NCBI GenBank assembly: GCA_964643965.1
Contig: CAZXVH010000176.1
Coordinates: 1-5,993 of the forward strand
Length of the DNA: 5,993 nt
Direction of reading: 5' to 3'
Source of the DNA: GCA-2746795 sp964643965
GTDB taxonomy: Bacteria; Chloroflexota; Anaerolineae; Promineifilales; Promineifilaceae
The notes beneath the pieces are model-generated. The model ran no database searches. It was given only the letters and a program-made list of their open reading frames with translations, and was not told where the DNA came from. A program made the translations under genes and the position numbers. The stretch's first letter is position 1. Every line of letters begins with the position of its first letter. Shown here in pieces: positions 5,947-5,993 of this stretch.

Positions 5947-5993
5947 AGCGGGCAACGGGGCTCGAACCCGTGATAGATGCTTGGGAAGCATCT
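5947..5993 (-). tRNA. tRNA-Gly(CCC), 3' part only, truncated by the window edge
   Basis: Read on the minus strand, the window begins at about tRNA position 26. The anticodon stem GATGC/GCATC encloses the seven-base loop TTCCCAA, giving anticodon CCC (complement of 5983-5985), which decodes GGG glycine codons. A four-base variable loop follows, then the T arm ACGGG-TTCGAGC-CCCGT, the acceptor 3' strand TGCCCGC and discriminator T at 5947. U73 is normal for bacterial tRNA-Gly. The next bases are CTA, so the CCA tail is not encoded and must be added after transcription. The 5' acceptor strand and D arm lie outside the window, so completeness cannot be judged. Confidence 0.93.

Overview
The window carries a compact signalling and regulation block. 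It holds two multidomain sensor histidine kinases with a WYL-family transcriptional regulator between them, and ends inside a tRNA-Gly gene. GC content is moderate, estimated by eye at a little over half. The GAF/PAS-rich soluble and hybrid kinases, the YafY-type WYL regulator and a strikingly frequent coding palindrome built on CGGCCG suggest a free-living environmental bacterium. My best guess is a Chloroflexota/Anaerolineae-type genome, but this is an inference from style, not from a marker gene.

Layout. Positions 5-53 hold a long perfect inverted repeat whose arms are themselves palindromic. Positions 94-1980 (minus) encode a soluble GAF-GAF-HisKA-HATPase kinase. The divergent gap from 1981 to 2190 contains two candidate operator palindromes, -10 elements facing both ways, and a GC hairpin that looks like a shortened relative of the repeat at 5-53. 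Positions 2191-3180 (plus) encode the HTH-WYL-WCX regulator, which ends in an intrinsic terminator that has its stop codon in the loop. After a short gap with its own -10 element, 3279-5762 (plus) encodes a membrane-anchored PAS-GAF-PAS-HisKA-HATPase-REC hybrid kinase. The remaining 5763-5993 has no convincing protein gene. It holds a hairpin terminator between converging units and the 3' portion of a minus-strand tRNA-Gly(CCC).

How the genes may work together. The first kinase and the WYL gene are divergent and share a control region in which one 17-bp palindrome touches the candidate -10 elements of both, so joint repression is plausible. The hybrid kinase follows a terminator and has its own promoter-like element, so it is probably a separate unit. 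Neither kinase has a separate response regulator or HPt protein in the window, so both look like orphan kinases whose downstream partners lie elsewhere.

The most unusual feature is the iterated palindrome. I counted 17 CGGCCG sites by hand, 8 of them extended to ACGGCCGT. All lie inside the three genes and they occur in all three reading phases, which points to a DNA-level signal rather than protein constraint. I saw no CRISPR array, transposase, phage gene or defence operon.
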